Below, piece after piece: positions 36,338 through 46,507 of a stretch of DNA of 64,000 nucleotides. The translations under genes were made by a program, and so were the position numbers. The DNA lies in the NCBI GenBank assembly GCA_027449605.1, contig DAIDLH010000030.1:62001-126000 (forward strand), written 5' to 3'. The DNA is from Candidatus Muproteobacteria bacterium. GTDB taxonomy: Bacteria > Pseudomonadota > Gammaproteobacteria > Acidiferrobacterales > Sulfurifustaceae. Every line of letters begins with the position of its first letter. Within the stretch, counting starts at the first letter, position 1. The notes below the pieces were generated by a model. It made no database searches and was not told the origin of the DNA. It worked only from the letters and a program-made list of their open reading frames with translations.

Positions 36338-37591
36338 TCAGGAAAAACGGGTAAGGTCGAGGCCTTTCAGATCAATATCCGTTTGACGCCCCGAGACGAT
36401 ATCTGCAACGACTTTCCCGGAACCGCAGGCCATGGTCCAGCCGAGCGTGCCGTGGCCGGTGTTGAGGAACAGATTCTTATAAGGAGTCGCTCCGATCACC
36501 GGCGGATTGTCCGGCGTCATCGGCCGCAGACCGCACCAGTACTGCGCCCGGGAAAGATCGCCCGCGTCCGGGAAAAGGTCGTTCACGACATGCTTGATGG
36601 TGTCGCAACGCGACGGCCGCAACGACAGATCGTAACCCGCCAGTTCCGCCGTGCCCGCGCCGCGCAGCCTGTTGCCGAGTCGCGTGACGACCACCTTGTA
36701 GCTAACGTCAGTGATCGTGCCAGTGGGCGCTGCGACGTCGTGGTCGATCTCGATCGTCGCCGAGTAACCCTTGACCGGATAAACTGGAAGCCTGATGCCG
36801 AGCGGACGGGCGAGCAGCGGCGAATAACTGCCGCAGGCGAGCACGCAGGCGTCGGCGTTCAGTTCGCCCTTGTCGGTCAGCACGCCCTGGACGCGGTCGC
36901 CATCGGCGATCAATTTTTTTATCTGCGTCGAATGCGCGAAGCGCACGCCCCGGGCCTCGGCGCGGCGCGCGAGCGCTTGCGTGAATTGCAGGCAATCGCC
37001 CGATTCGTCGCCGGGAAAAAATAATCCGCCGATAATTTTTTTCTGCGCGGGTTGCAGCGCCGGTTCATGCGCCACGCATGCGGCCGGATCGAGCAGGTGC
37101 GTGGGAACGCCCCAGCTTTTCAACAGCGCCGCCTGACCGGCGGCTTCGTCCAGTTCTTGTTGAGTGCGGAACAGTTCCAGCACGCCGCCGGAACGCTCGT
37201 CGTAATGAATGCCGGTTTCACCCCGCAACGCGACCAGGCAGTCGTGGCTGTAACGCGACAGCCGCAGCATGCGTTCGCGGTTGATGGCGTAGCGCGCGGC
37301 CGTACAATTTCCCAGCATTTTGAAAAGCCAGGACCACATCGCCGGATCGAGACGCGGGCGCAACACCAGCGGCGAATGCGGGCGGAACATCCATTGCAGC
37401 GCCTTGAACGGAATGCCGGGCGCGGCCCAGGGCGTGCTCGCGCCCCACGAGATCTGCCCGCCGTTGGCCTGACTCGTTTCCATGCCCGGCTCCGCTTGCC
37501 GGTCCACGACCGTGACTTCGTGGCCGGCGCGGCTGAGATACCAGGCGCTGGTGACGCCGATCACGCCGCTGCCGAGAACGAGCACTTTCAT
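36338..37591 (-). CDS. dadA: D-amino acid dehydrogenase small subunit
   Basis: 417 residues, family length. FAD-binding KVLVLGSGVIGVTSAWYLSRAGHEVTVVD at the N-terminus, TSQANGGQISWG, and the C-terminal YWCGLRPMTPDNPPVIG and NTGHGTLGWTMACGSGK. It oxidises D-amino acids to 2-oxo acids, passing electrons to the respiratory chain. The nitroreductase gene lies 33 bases upstream on the same strand. Confidence 0.94.
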   Translation of the reverse strand: MKVLVLGSGVIGVTSAWYLSRAGHEVTVVDRQAEPGMETSQANGGQISWGASTPWAAPGIPFKALQWMFRPHSPLVLRPRLDPAMWSWLFKMLGNCTAARYAINRERMLRLSRYSHDCLVALRGETGIHYDERSGGVLELFRTQQELDEAAGQAALLKSWGVPTHLLDPAACVAHEPALQPAQKKIIGGLFFPGDESGDCLQFTQALARRAEARGVRFAHSTQIKKLIADGDRVQGVLTDKGELNADACVLACGSYSPLLARPLGIRLPVYPVKGYSATIEIDHDVAAPTGTITDVSYKVVVTRLGNRLRGAGTAELAGYDLSLRPSRCDTIKHVVNDLFPDAGDLSRAQYWCGLRPMTPDNPPVIGATPYKNLFLNTGHGTLGWTMACGSGKVVADIVSGRQTDIDLKGLDLTRFS

Positions 37592-37624
37592 AAGCGGTCG
37601 GAATCCGTGAAAAAGCCGCGCTTT

Positions 37625-38290
37625 TTACTCATGCCAGGCGGTGAACTTCGCCACCGGCTCGCGCGCGGTGCGGTAGTTGTTCACCGGCGCGGCGGTGTCC
37701 GGGTAGCCGAGCGCCATGCCGCATAGCAGGGCGCGCGTATCGGGCACGTTGAGCAGCCGGCGCACGATGTCGGGATATTCGGCGAGCGCCGCTTGCGGGC
37801 AGGTGGCGAGGCCGAAGGAAAGCGCCGCGAGCATCACGTTCTCGACGAACATGCCCATGTCCACCCACGAGCCCTTTTCGAGCGAACGGTCGAGAAAGAA
37901 AAACAGGCCCACGGGGGCGCCGAAGAAATGATAATTGTTGTTCCATGACTTCATGCGCGCCTCGGGGTCGCTGCGGTTGATGCCGAGCGCGGAATACAGC
38001 GCCAGCCCGCAGGCCATGCGCCGCGATTTGTACGGCTCGTTCCACTGTTTCGGGTAATAGGCGTAGTCCGGTTGCTCGGTACGGCCCGCGGCGCGCTCCG
38101 CCAGCAGGGCCTCGCTCACGCGCCGCTTGGTTTCGCCCGTCACCACGACCACCTGCCACGGCTGGGCGTTGACGCCGGACGGCGCCCAGCGTGCGGCGTC
38201 GAGTATCGCCTCGACCGTGGCGCGGTCCACCGGTTTGTCGAGATAGGCGCGCGTGGACGCGCGGCGGCGCATGGCTTCGAGAACTTCCAT
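37625..38290 (-). CDS. Nitroreductase family protein
   Basis: 221 residues. FMN-binding nitroreductase fold: RRASTRAYLDKPVDRATVEAILDAARWAPSGVNAQPWQVVVVTG at the start (seen as separate blocks), WVDMGMFVENVMLAALSFGLATCPQ in the middle, and MALGYPDTAAPVNNYRTAREPV at the end. It reduces nitro or quinone-like substrates with NAD(P)H; the physiological substrate is unknown. Probably co-transcribed with dadA. Confidence 0.92.
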   Translation of the reverse strand: MEVLEAMRRRASTRAYLDKPVDRATVEAILDAARWAPSGVNAQPWQVVVVTGETKRRVSEALLAERAAGRTEQPDYAYYPKQWNEPYKSRRMACGLALYSALGINRSDPEARMKSWNNNYHFFGAPVGLFFFLDRSLEKGSWVDMGMFVENVMLAALSFGLATCPQAALAEYPDIVRRLLNVPDTRALLCGMALGYPDTAAPVNNYRTAREPVAKFTAWHE

Positions 38291-38370
38291 CGGCGATCTC
38301 CGAAATGACGAATCTGGATACGCTAATGTACCCCGGAGCCGCGGTCAGAAGAATGGCGTCAGACAAAATA

Positions 38371-38397
38371 AAACGGTCCCGAACGGAACGGGGCCGG
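38371..38397 (-). terminator. Intrinsic terminator for pbpG
   Basis: On the minus strand a GC hairpin (CGGCCCCG ... CGGGACCG with one mismatch) is followed by TTTTATTTT. It lies 25-50 bases past the pbpG stop. Confidence 0.65.
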
Positions 38398-38421
38398 GAA
38401 TCAATCGTTCGGTGAAGCGGA

Positions 38422-39375
38422 TCAGCCCGGCGCGGCGCGGGCGGTGACGATGTGCGGGACGCGACGCTCGGCTTTTTGCAGCCACTGCTGGATGCGCTTG
38501 GCGTCGCCGTAGCGGCTGTACTTGCCCCAGGAGTCGAGCAGAACGATGGTGAGCGGACGGTTGGCTACCGTGACCTGCATCAGCAGGCAGTTGCCGGCCG
38601 CCGCCGTGTAGCCGGTCTTGCTCAGCGCGATGTCCCAGCTGTCACGGCGCAGCAGCCGGTTGGTGTTGTGGTAAGCGATCTCGCGGCCCGAGGCGCGATC
38701 GGTGACGCGGAACGACGCGGTCGTCGTCAGGATGTGCAGCATCTGGCGCTTGCGCGCTTCGGCGACGAGACGCGTCAGGTCGCGCGCGGTCGAGACGTTG
38801 CCGGTGCCGAGGCCGGACGAATCGGCGTAACGCGTCTGCGTCATGCCGAGTTCCTGCGCCTTGGCGTTCATCGCCTGGACCATCGCTTCCTGTCCGCCGG
38901 GGAAGGTGCGCGCCAGCGCCGCCGCCGCGCGATTGTCGGAAGCGCCGAGCGCGGCGCGCAAGAGGTCGTAACGCGTGAATACGGCGTTGAAGTTCAGTCG
39001 CGAGCGCGTGCCGCGCAAACGGTCGCGATCGTCGCGCGTGACTTTGATCTGTTCGTCGAGCGACAGCCCGGAGTCGAGGATGACCAGCGCGGTCATGAGT
39101 TTGGTCAGCGATGCGATCGGGCGCGGACGATCCACGTTGCGTCCGTAGAGCATGACGCCTTCGCGGTCATCCATGACGAGGGCCACGCTCGATTGCAGCG
39201 AGAGGCGATTCGGTTGTCCGTACTGGATGATGTCTTCGGCCTTGATGTACGAGGCCGGTTCCTCGACCGCGGCCGGAGGCGGCGGAGTGACGTTGGCGTC
39301 CGAGGTGACATGGAGCGCGGCGGCGGCGAGCCCGGCGACGGTGGCCAGGGCGGCGATTATCCTTGCGGGCTTCAT
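38422..39375 (-). CDS. pbpG: D-alanyl-D-alanine endopeptidase (PBP7 family)
   Basis: 317 residues with a signal peptide (RIIAALATVAGLAAAALHV). All three penicillin-binding motifs are present: Ser-x-x-Lys in IASLTKLMTALV, Ser-x-Asn in LGASDNRAA, and Lys-Thr-Gly in LSKTGYT. It cleaves peptidoglycan cross-links in the periplasm. Length and motif spacing suit PBP7 rather than the larger DacA/DacC carboxypeptidases, which have an extra C-terminal domain. Confidence 0.93.
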   Translation of the reverse strand: MKPARIIAALATVAGLAAAALHVTSDANVTPPPPAAVEEPASYIKAEDIIQYGQPNRLSLQSSVALVMDDREGVMLYGRNVDRPRPIASLTKLMTALVILDSGLSLDEQIKVTRDDRDRLRGTRSRLNFNAVFTRYDLLRAALGASDNRAAAALARTFPGGQEAMVQAMNAKAQELGMTQTRYADSSGLGTGNVSTARDLTRLVAEARKRQMLHILTTTASFRVTDRASGREIAYHNTNRLLRRDSWDIALSKTGYTAAAGNCLLMQVTVANRPLTIVLLDSWGKYSRYGDAKRIQQWLQKAERRVPHIVTARAAPG

Positions 39376-39541
39376 TAGTGTGTGGAGATTCCTTTCCTAA
39401 GCTTTTGATTCTGACATCTTATAAGTTCTAGCACAGATATCGAACGCAACAATAACCCGCCGGGGCGGGCCTTGTGAAGGGCATCTGACGGGCGTATTTT
39501 CCAGACCGACCGGCGTTCCGTTCCCGAACAATTTACCCGAC

Positions 39542-39928
39542 ATGGATGACAAAACGTCTTTCCCCGGCCGGAAAACCGGCGTCTCGCCCACTTCCGCCGA
39601 TCCGGAGCCGGCTGCCTGTCCGCTCCCGTCCGTCCCGGATCTCTCGGGCGTCACAGTGGTGCCGCTGCATCCCGGGACGCCGGCGGCCGATTATCTCGAG
39701 GCGATGCGGCTGGCGAATGCCGCGGCCGCCGCGCATCTGAACGATCCCATGCTGTTGTCCTGGTACGACCGCGACCGCGATTTCGAGGCGCCGCAGCACG
39801 CGAGCGAATGCCATCAGGACAGCGCCGTGCCCGGTTACGTGGATTACGGCATCCACCACGGCGCCACCCTCATGGTAGACGTGGAGAACGGACGCTTCGT
39901 GTTCTTTTATCGGCCGGTCGATCTCTAG
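39542..39928 (+). CDS. Conserved hypothetical protein
   Basis: 128 residues, no signal peptide. The N-terminal third is Pro/Ser-rich; the C-terminal part is ordered and looks conserved: YLEAMRLANAAAAAHLNDPMLLSWYDRDRDFEAP, ECHQDSAVPGYVDYGIHHGA and MVDVENGRFVFFYRPVDL. I have seen this pattern in hypothetical proteins but cannot assign a function. No strong ribosome-binding site, so the exact start is uncertain. Divergent from pbpG. Confidence 0.72.
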   Translation: MDDKTSFPGRKTGVSPTSADPEPAACPLPSVPDLSGVTVVPLHPGTPAADYLEAMRLANAAAAAHLNDPMLLSWYDRDRDFEAPQHASECHQDSAVPGYVDYGIHHGATLMVDVENGRFVFFYRPVDL

Positions 39929-40021
39929 CGGACCGGCCCGGCTTGAAACCTCGGGCGGAGCTTTTTAAGCTTTCCACCGGCGGCAGTCTCACTCACCAGC
40001 GACAAGGAAAGGAGCATCAGC

Positions 40022-40345
40022 ATGGCCTACACCTATCACGAGCTGAAGGAAAAAACCGTGGCCGATCTGCGCGAGATCGCCAAGGGCATCGAGCACGAGG
40101 CGGTCGAGGGCGCGACGCAGATGAACAAGGACCATCTGCTCAAGGCGATGTGCACCGCGCTCGGCATCGACATGCACGAACACCATCATGCCGAGGGCAT
40201 CGACAAGGCGGCGATCAAGGTGAAAATCCGGGGGCTCAAGAAAAAGCGCGACGAAATCCTGGCGTCGCAGGACCGCAGCCAGTTGCACGGCGTGCTGCGC
40301 CAGATCCACGCCCTCAAGCGCACCATCCGCCGCGCGATGGTTTGA
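40022..40345 (+). CDS. Small Rho_N/SAP-like helical protein
   Basis: 107 residues. The N-terminus (YHELKEKTVADLREIAKGI..MNKDHLLKAMCTALGI) resembles the Rho N-terminal/SAP-type helix-extended-helix fold, a nucleic-acid binding module. A His-rich stretch (DMHEHHHAEG) could bind metal, and a basic helical C-terminus (IRGLKKKRDEIL..ALKRTIRRAMV) follows. AAGGAG lies upstream of the ATG. Role unknown; binding to RNA or DNA is an inference. Confidence 0.75.
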   Translation: MAYTYHELKEKTVADLREIAKGIEHEAVEGATQMNKDHLLKAMCTALGIDMHEHHHAEGIDKAAIKVKIRGLKKKRDEILASQDRSQLHGVLRQIHALKRTIRRAMV

Positions 40346-40353
40346 ACCAATAA

Positions 40354-40420
40354 TGTAGGGTGCGCCCTGCGCACCGATCCATTTAAACCAGACCCTTGGT
40401 GCGCGGGACGCACCCTGCGT
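40354..40420. repeat. MITE-like inverted repeat
   Basis: TGTAGGGTGCGCCCTGCGCACC near 40354-40375 and GGTGCGCGGGACGCACCCTGCG near 40398-40419 form an imperfect palindrome around a short AT-rich loop. Its arms resemble the half-sites at 3908 and 33106 and the inner arms of the MITE at 33791. Confidence 0.6.
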
Positions 40421-40476
40421 GCTCCGCGGTTCACTATTTTTCGGGCGGGTTGATTTCGTTTCGTCAGGAATTCCCG

Positions 40477-40511
40477 GCAAAAAAGAACCCGGTACGCGGG
40501 GCCGGGTTCTT
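40477..40511 (-). terminator. Intrinsic terminator for hsp20
   Basis: AAGAACCCGG (40483-40492) pairs with CCGGGTTCTT (40502-40511). On the minus strand the second arm runs into TTTTTT. It lies about 25 bases past the hsp20 stop. Confidence 0.88.
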
Positions 40512-40535
40512 CAGTTGAGACGAACCGGGGACGGT

Positions 40536-41027
40536 TCAGGCTTGTTCGATCTTGATCGTGTGCCGCTTGGCGGCTTCCGCCTTGGGGAGCGTCAGTTCCA
40601 GCATGCCATCCTTGAACGTCGCCTTGGCCTTGCTGTCATCCACCAGGCAGGGCAACGGAACGGTGCGGAGAAAATCCTCGCACCGGATTTCATGCCGGTA
40701 ATACTCTCCCTCTTCCTCGCCTTCCTTTTCTTCCTCTTCCGCGCACCCGCGCAGGGTCACGGTGTCCGCTGTACAGGAGATTTCAATGTCGTCCTTGCCG
40801 AAACCCGGCACGGCCGCCCGTACGATGAGCTCCGTTTCCCGATCGATGATATCCACTTGCGGCATTGCCCCGCGCCAGAACGACCCTTCGCCATATAACG
40901 GCCGCATCCAGGACAGCGGGAGCATCCTTTCCGCCAGTTGCTCCATTTCCTCGAATACACCACGCGGGCGCATCGCTTCCCCGGCCCGTGTTTCATGTGC
41001 TCTCTTCACGGGAACTGTGGTTGCCAT
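40536..41027 (-). CDS. Hsp20/alpha-crystallin small heat shock protein
   Basis: 163 residues. The alpha-crystallin domain runs from ~55 to 160: MPQVDIIDRETELIVRAAVPGFGKDDIEIS, then an acidic insertion (EEEEKEGEEEGEYYRHE) and LPCLVDDSKAKATFKDGMLELTLPKAE, ending in IKIEQA, an I-x-I motif. It holds unfolded proteins. An AAAGGAGG site precedes the ATG; the AT-rich upstream region shows no clear sigma-32 promoter. Confidence 0.92.
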   Translation of the reverse strand: MATTVPVKRAHETRAGEAMRPRGVFEEMEQLAERMLPLSWMRPLYGEGSFWRGAMPQVDIIDRETELIVRAAVPGFGKDDIEISCTADTVTLRGCAEEEEKEGEEEGEYYRHEIRCEDFLRTVPLPCLVDDSKAKATFKDGMLELTLPKAEAAKRHTIKIEQA

Positions 41028-41199
41028 GATGCACCTCCTTTCCGATGAGGTAACGTCGTCAGATGTGTTGCTCGACCTCGCTGACGTTCATAATCATCGG
41101 ACACTAGTAAACATACAGACAAATAAAATAATTTCATTGATGCCCATCAAACCGGCATGCCTGAAGACGATTTTATTTCAGATAAGAAAAATCTATGGT

Positions 41200-43350
41200 T
41201 CAGGCGCGCCTGATGCGGAAACACTGGTGAATCTTCGGGTCGCGCTCGAAGTCCTTCGGCATCGTCTTGCGCGTGATGTCCTCGACCGCGAGCCCCGTCA
41301 GCGCCTCGCGGTCGATCTTGAAACGGCGCAGGTTGGTCGAAAAGATCAGCAGGCCGTCGGGTTCGAGGAGGGTGGCGGCATCCTTAATAAGTGTTGCATG
41401 ATCGCGCTGAATATCGAGCGTGTCCTCCATGCGCTTGGAGCGCGAGAACGTCGGCGGGTCGAGAAAGATAAGCCCATAACGCTGCCGGTTTTCCTTGAGC
41501 CATACCAGCACGTCCGCCTGGATGAGTTCGTGGTGCTTGCCTCGCAGGCCGTTCAATTCCAGATTTCGCTGCGCCCAGTCGAGATAGGTGTATGACATGT
41601 CCACGGTGGCGGTGGACGCCGCACCGCCCAGCCCCGCGTGCACCGTGGCGGTGCCGGTGTAGCCGAAGAGATTGAGAAAACGCTTCCCCTTGGCGAGCTC
41701 GCCGAGCATCGCGCGCGTATCGCGGTGGTCGAGGAATAATCCGGTGTCGAGGTAATCGGTGAAATTGACGAGCAAACGGCACGGACCTTCGCGCACTTCG
41801 TGGAATACGCCGGTCTCGCTCAACTTTTCGTACTGGCCGCCGCCTTTCTGCCGTCGCCGCAGCTTGAAGAACATCTGCTCGCGCGGGATTTCGAGCACCA
41901 GCGGTATCACGCCGAGCGCGTGTTGCAGCCGCTGGCGTGCCTTGTCGGGATCGATGGTGTCCGGCGCTTCGTATTCCTGTACGTGCACGTATCGTTTGTC
42001 TGACTCGTAAACGTCAATCGCCAGGTTGTATTCATGCAGGTCGGCGTCGTACAGACGGTAGGCGAATATTTCCTGGCGCCGTGCCCAGCGCCCAAAGTGC
42101 TGCAAGTCTTTGCGCAAGCGGTTGGCGAACATCTCGGCACTGGAACCGGGGCGAATTTCGAACGGTTTCGGCGCGCGCTCTTCGACCACGGACTCCTCGG
42201 TGATCTCGAAATGCAGCAACCGGCATTCGATCGCGCCGTTGAACAGCGTGTGGTAACGGTTCGCGCGCAGGCCCATGTGTTTGCCGAGCTCCGGGTTGCC
42301 GGTGAACACCGCCGCGCGCCAGCCGGGGAAGTTTTTTTTCAGTTGCGCGCCCAGCTCGGCATACAGCGCGGGCAGTTCCGATGCCTCGCCGATGCGCTCG
42401 CCGTAAGGCGGGTTGACCACGATCAGTCCGCGCGGCGCTTCTTCGGGTACACAGGCCGACAGCTCGCGACGCGCGATGACGATGTATTCGCTCAACCCGG
42501 CGCCGGCGACGTTCTCGCGCGCATAGCGCACCGCGCGCGCCTCGTGGTCGTAACCGCGGATTGGCGGAAGTTTGGCGAGTCCGGCCTCGCGCCGCGCCTG
42601 TGCCTCGGCGAGCAGTTCCGCCCAGAGCGCGGCATCATGCTGTTTCCAGCGCAGGAAGCCGTAATAATCGCGCGTCAGCCCCGGCGCGATGTCGCCCGCG
42701 ATCAGCGCGGCCTCGATCGGCAGCGTGCCGGATCCGCACATGAGGTCGATGAACGCGCCGCCCTGGTTGGCGATGGCGGGCCAGTTGGCGCGCAGCAGGA
42801 TCGCCGCGGCCAGATTTTCCTTGAGCGGCGCTTCCACGGCCTCGGAGCGATAGCCGCGCCGGTGCAGCGATTCGCCGGAAAGATCGAGACTCAGCACGGC
42901 CTCGTCGCGGTAGAGATAGACGTTGATGCGCACGTCGGGCCGCTCGGTGTCCACCGACGGACGCGCGCCGGCTTCGTCGCGCAGCTGATCCACGATCGCG
43001 TCCTTCACCTTGAGCGCGCCGAAACGCGAGTGGGTGATGCCCGAGCCGGTGCCGGAAAAGTCCACCGCGAGCGTGCCGTGCGCGTCGAGATGTTCGCCCC
43101 AACGGACCTGCTGTACGCCCGCGTACAAGGCTTCGGCCGAAGCGGCCGGAAAACGCGCGAGCGTCAGGAGCACGCGGCTCGCCAGCCGCGACCACAGGCA
43201 GGCGCGGTAGGCCGTCGCCAGCGTGCCTTCGAACGCCACCCCGGCGCGCGTTTCCTTGATTGCCTCGGCGCCGAGCGCGCGCAATTCATCGGCGAGCAAC
43301 GCTTCGATGCCTTTGGGGCAGGTGGCGAAGAAATGGAGGGGTGAAGTCAT
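41200..43350 (-). CDS. rlmL: Bifunctional 23S rRNA methyltransferase RlmKL
   Basis: 716 residues, close to the ~700 of E. coli RlmKL. Order: a THUMP domain (~1-155), the RlmL m2G2445 domain with GSGTLPIEAA and NPPYGERIG (~160-380), and the RlmK m7G2069 domain with LFGYTGTATVHAG and DPPTFSRS (~460-716). Both modifications are in 23S rRNA. The ATG at 43350 (MTSPLHFFATCPKGIEALL) fits the family; the in-frame ATG at 43365 adds five residues. Confidence 0.95.
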   Translation of the reverse strand: MTSPLHFFATCPKGIEALLADELRALGAEAIKETRAGVAFEGTLATAYRACLWSRLASRVLLTLARFPAASAEALYAGVQQVRWGEHLDAHGTLAVDFSGTGSGITHSRFGALKVKDAIVDQLRDEAGARPSVDTERPDVRINVYLYRDEAVLSLDLSGESLHRRGYRSEAVEAPLKENLAAAILLRANWPAIANQGGAFIDLMCGSGTLPIEAALIAGDIAPGLTRDYYGFLRWKQHDAALWAELLAEAQARREAGLAKLPPIRGYDHEARAVRYARENVAGAGLSEYIVIARRELSACVPEEAPRGLIVVNPPYGERIGEASELPALYAELGAQLKKNFPGWRAAVFTGNPELGKHMGLRANRYHTLFNGAIECRLLHFEITEESVVEERAPKPFEIRPGSSAEMFANRLRKDLQHFGRWARRQEIFAYRLYDADLHEYNLAIDVYESDKRYVHVQEYEAPDTIDPDKARQRLQHALGVIPLVLEIPREQMFFKLRRRQKGGGQYEKLSETGVFHEVREGPCRLLVNFTDYLDTGLFLDHRDTRAMLGELAKGKRFLNLFGYTGTATVHAGLGGAASTATVDMSYTYLDWAQRNLELNGLRGKHHELIQADVLVWLKENRQRYGLIFLDPPTFSRSKRMEDTLDIQRDHATLIKDAATLLEPDGLLIFSTNLRRFKIDREALTGLAVEDITRKTMPKDFERDPKIHQCFRIRRA

Positions 43351-43398
43351 GGAATGGGCCTGCATGTTACGTGCTTCACCGGGCGCGGTAAATCAAGC

Positions 43399-43489
43399 CC
43401 GTCATTCCGGACAAACGAGCCGCAAGGCTCGCGCGATCCGGAATCCAGATATTTAAATAACTGGATGCCGGCTTCCGCCGGCATGACGA
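43399..43489. repeat. Dispersed repeat with CGTCATTCCGG / CCGGCATGACG ends
   Basis: About 90 bp with inverted ends. The inside contains GATCCGGAATCCAG and CTGGATGCCGGCTTCCGCCGGC, a pattern familiar from intergenic repeats in many proteobacterial genomes. It contains no gene and lies in the divergent region before rlmKL. Confidence 0.75.
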
Positions 43490-43576
43490 CATCCTGTTTT
43501 TTCGGGTTTCCTTGAGCGATTGTGGTGAAGTCAGGCGAGTGTGATAATTGTTTCGTTACTCCTGACACATTTCCCC

Positions 43577-43825
43577 ATGACTCGCATCGGCCTCGACCCG
43601 GAAACGAAAGTTGTCAGCGAATGCTTCGCGCTGATCTACGCGCCGCGGCGCGCCCGCGACCGTTTTCCGGAGAACTGCGTGACCGTGGTGGATTCCGAAG
43701 CGGCGGCGCTCGAAGGCGCGGACCCCGGAAAAAATCTCTATCCTGCCCGGGTCATCGGTCCGTCGCGTTCCTCGGAAGGATTCCGGCTCTATTATCTGGT
43801 GTGCTGGCTGGATGAAGAAACCTGA
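43577..43825 (+). CDS. Conserved hypothetical small protein
   Basis: 82 residues starting MTRIGLDPETKVVSECFALIYAP, with ENCVTVVDSEAAALEGAD and SEGFRLYYLVCWLDEE. The alternating hydrophobic pattern suggests a small beta-rich domain. No family recognised. The gene ends at the bidirectional terminator at 43858, so it is transcribed alone. Confidence 0.65.
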   Translation: MTRIGLDPETKVVSECFALIYAPRRARDRFPENCVTVVDSEAAALEGADPGKNLYPARVIGPSRSSEGFRLYYLVCWLDEET

Positions 43826-43856
43826 TCCCGGTCTGTTTTCCGGTTTGGAGACAAAA

Positions 43857-43885
43857 TAAAAGGGCTTCCATCGGAAGCCCTTTTT
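43857..43885. terminator. Bidirectional intrinsic terminator
   Basis: AAAGGGCTTCC and GGAAGCCCTTT form an 11-bp stem with a 3-nt loop, flanked by A-runs on the left and T-runs on the right. It serves the small plus-strand gene and rpoH, which converge here. Confidence 0.93.
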
Positions 43886-43905
43886 GTTTGGTACGGAATG
43901 GTGGT

Positions 43906-44772
<867 letters not shown>

Positions 44773-44824
44773 GTCTGGGTACCTCCTGCTGCTCATCCTT
44801 CCGGCTTCTCTTGGGTAAAGAATC

Positions 44825-44851
44825 TTAGCACTCTGCGCATAAGAGTGCCAA
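44825..44851 (-). promoter_or_regulatory. CIRCE element (HrcA operator) upstream of rpoH
   Basis: Minus strand TTGGCACTC, nine bases, GAGTGCTAA: one mismatch from the consensus TTAGCACTC-N9-GAGTGCTAA, and exactly 27 bp. It is placed to block the rpoH promoter or early transcription. hrcA itself is outside the window. Confidence 0.9.
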
Positions 44852-44913
44852 ACGGAGGAAAAGTTCGTTCGTTTGTCCCTGTTATGGGGTGGAAACCGGG
44901 GATTGCAAGAGTT

Positions 44914-45827
44914 TCAGCGGGGTTCGATGGCCCGCAGATGTCGTCCTACCGCCAGCCGCGAGCCGAGCCAGCCGAGCAGCCCGCCGGACCCGATCAGGGT
45001 CAGGGTGGCCAGGAACCCCAGATTTTCCGCTTCGAACCGGCTCCCGTAGAGGCCGGCCAGGTTGTCGACAGGGCCGGAAAGGAGCAGCAGACCCAAGGCC
45101 AGCAGCAGCCATGCCAGCAGCGCTCCGAGCAGTCCCTGCAGGGTGCCGGCATAGAGGAACGGCCGGCGGATGAAGGCGTTGGTGCCGCCGATGAGTTTGG
45201 TGATCTCGATTTCGTCGCGCCGGTTGAGCACCGCGAGCCGGATCGTGTTGCCGACGATGAGCAGCACGGCGACGGCCAGCCCGGCGGCGAGGATCAGCAC
45301 TCCCTGCCGGGCGAGTTCGAGCATGGCATGCAGGCGGCGCACCCAGTCGAGATCGAGCTGCGCGAGGTCGACCTCGTTGTACCGGCGCAAATCCTTGAGC
45401 AGCGTTTGCAGCTTGTCGGGGTGCGAGTACGCCGCGGCCGGATGCACGACCAGCAGCGCCGGCAGCGGGTTGCGATCCAGCGCGTTCAGCGCCTCGCCGA
45501 AACCGGACAGGCGCTTGAACTCGGCCAGCGCCGCGTCGCGCGAGACGTAATCGACCCAGGAGACGGCCGGCAGGCGGCGGATTTTTTCCGCGAGCTTTTC
45601 GATGGAAGAGCCCGGCACGTCCTGTTTCAGGAACAGCGATATCTGGCCGTTGTCCTCCCAGCCGCGGGCCAGGCGCTGGACGTTCTCGATCGCGACGTAC
45701 AGGCCGGCCGGCAGCGCCAGCGTGATGCCGATGACCGCCACCGTCAGGAACGTGGCGACCGGCGTGCGCGTGAGCTGGCCTAGGGTGTAGAAAAAAACCT
45801 GCGCATGACGCAAAAAATAATTTTTGA

Positions 45828-45831
<4 letters not shown>
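44914..45831 (-). CDS. ftsX: Cell division protein FtsX
   Basis: 305 residues. One N-terminal membrane helix (~25-45), a periplasmic domain (~50-170) with SWVDYVSRDAALAEFKRL, then three more helices around GVLILAAGLAVAVLLIVGNTIRLAVLNRRDEIEITKLIGGT. With FtsE it forms an ABC-type complex that activates peptidoglycan hydrolases at the septum. Its ATG overlaps the ftsE stop by four bases. rpoH follows downstream, as in E. coli. Confidence 0.96.
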
Positions 45832-46499
<668 letters not shown>

Positions 46500-46507
46500 G
46501 CGGCGAC

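Noticed and set aside
41028-41199. Sigma-32 promoter or CIRCE upstream of hsp20
   Set aside because: The AT-rich region has neither a CTTGAA/CCCCAT pair nor the CIRCE inverted repeat.
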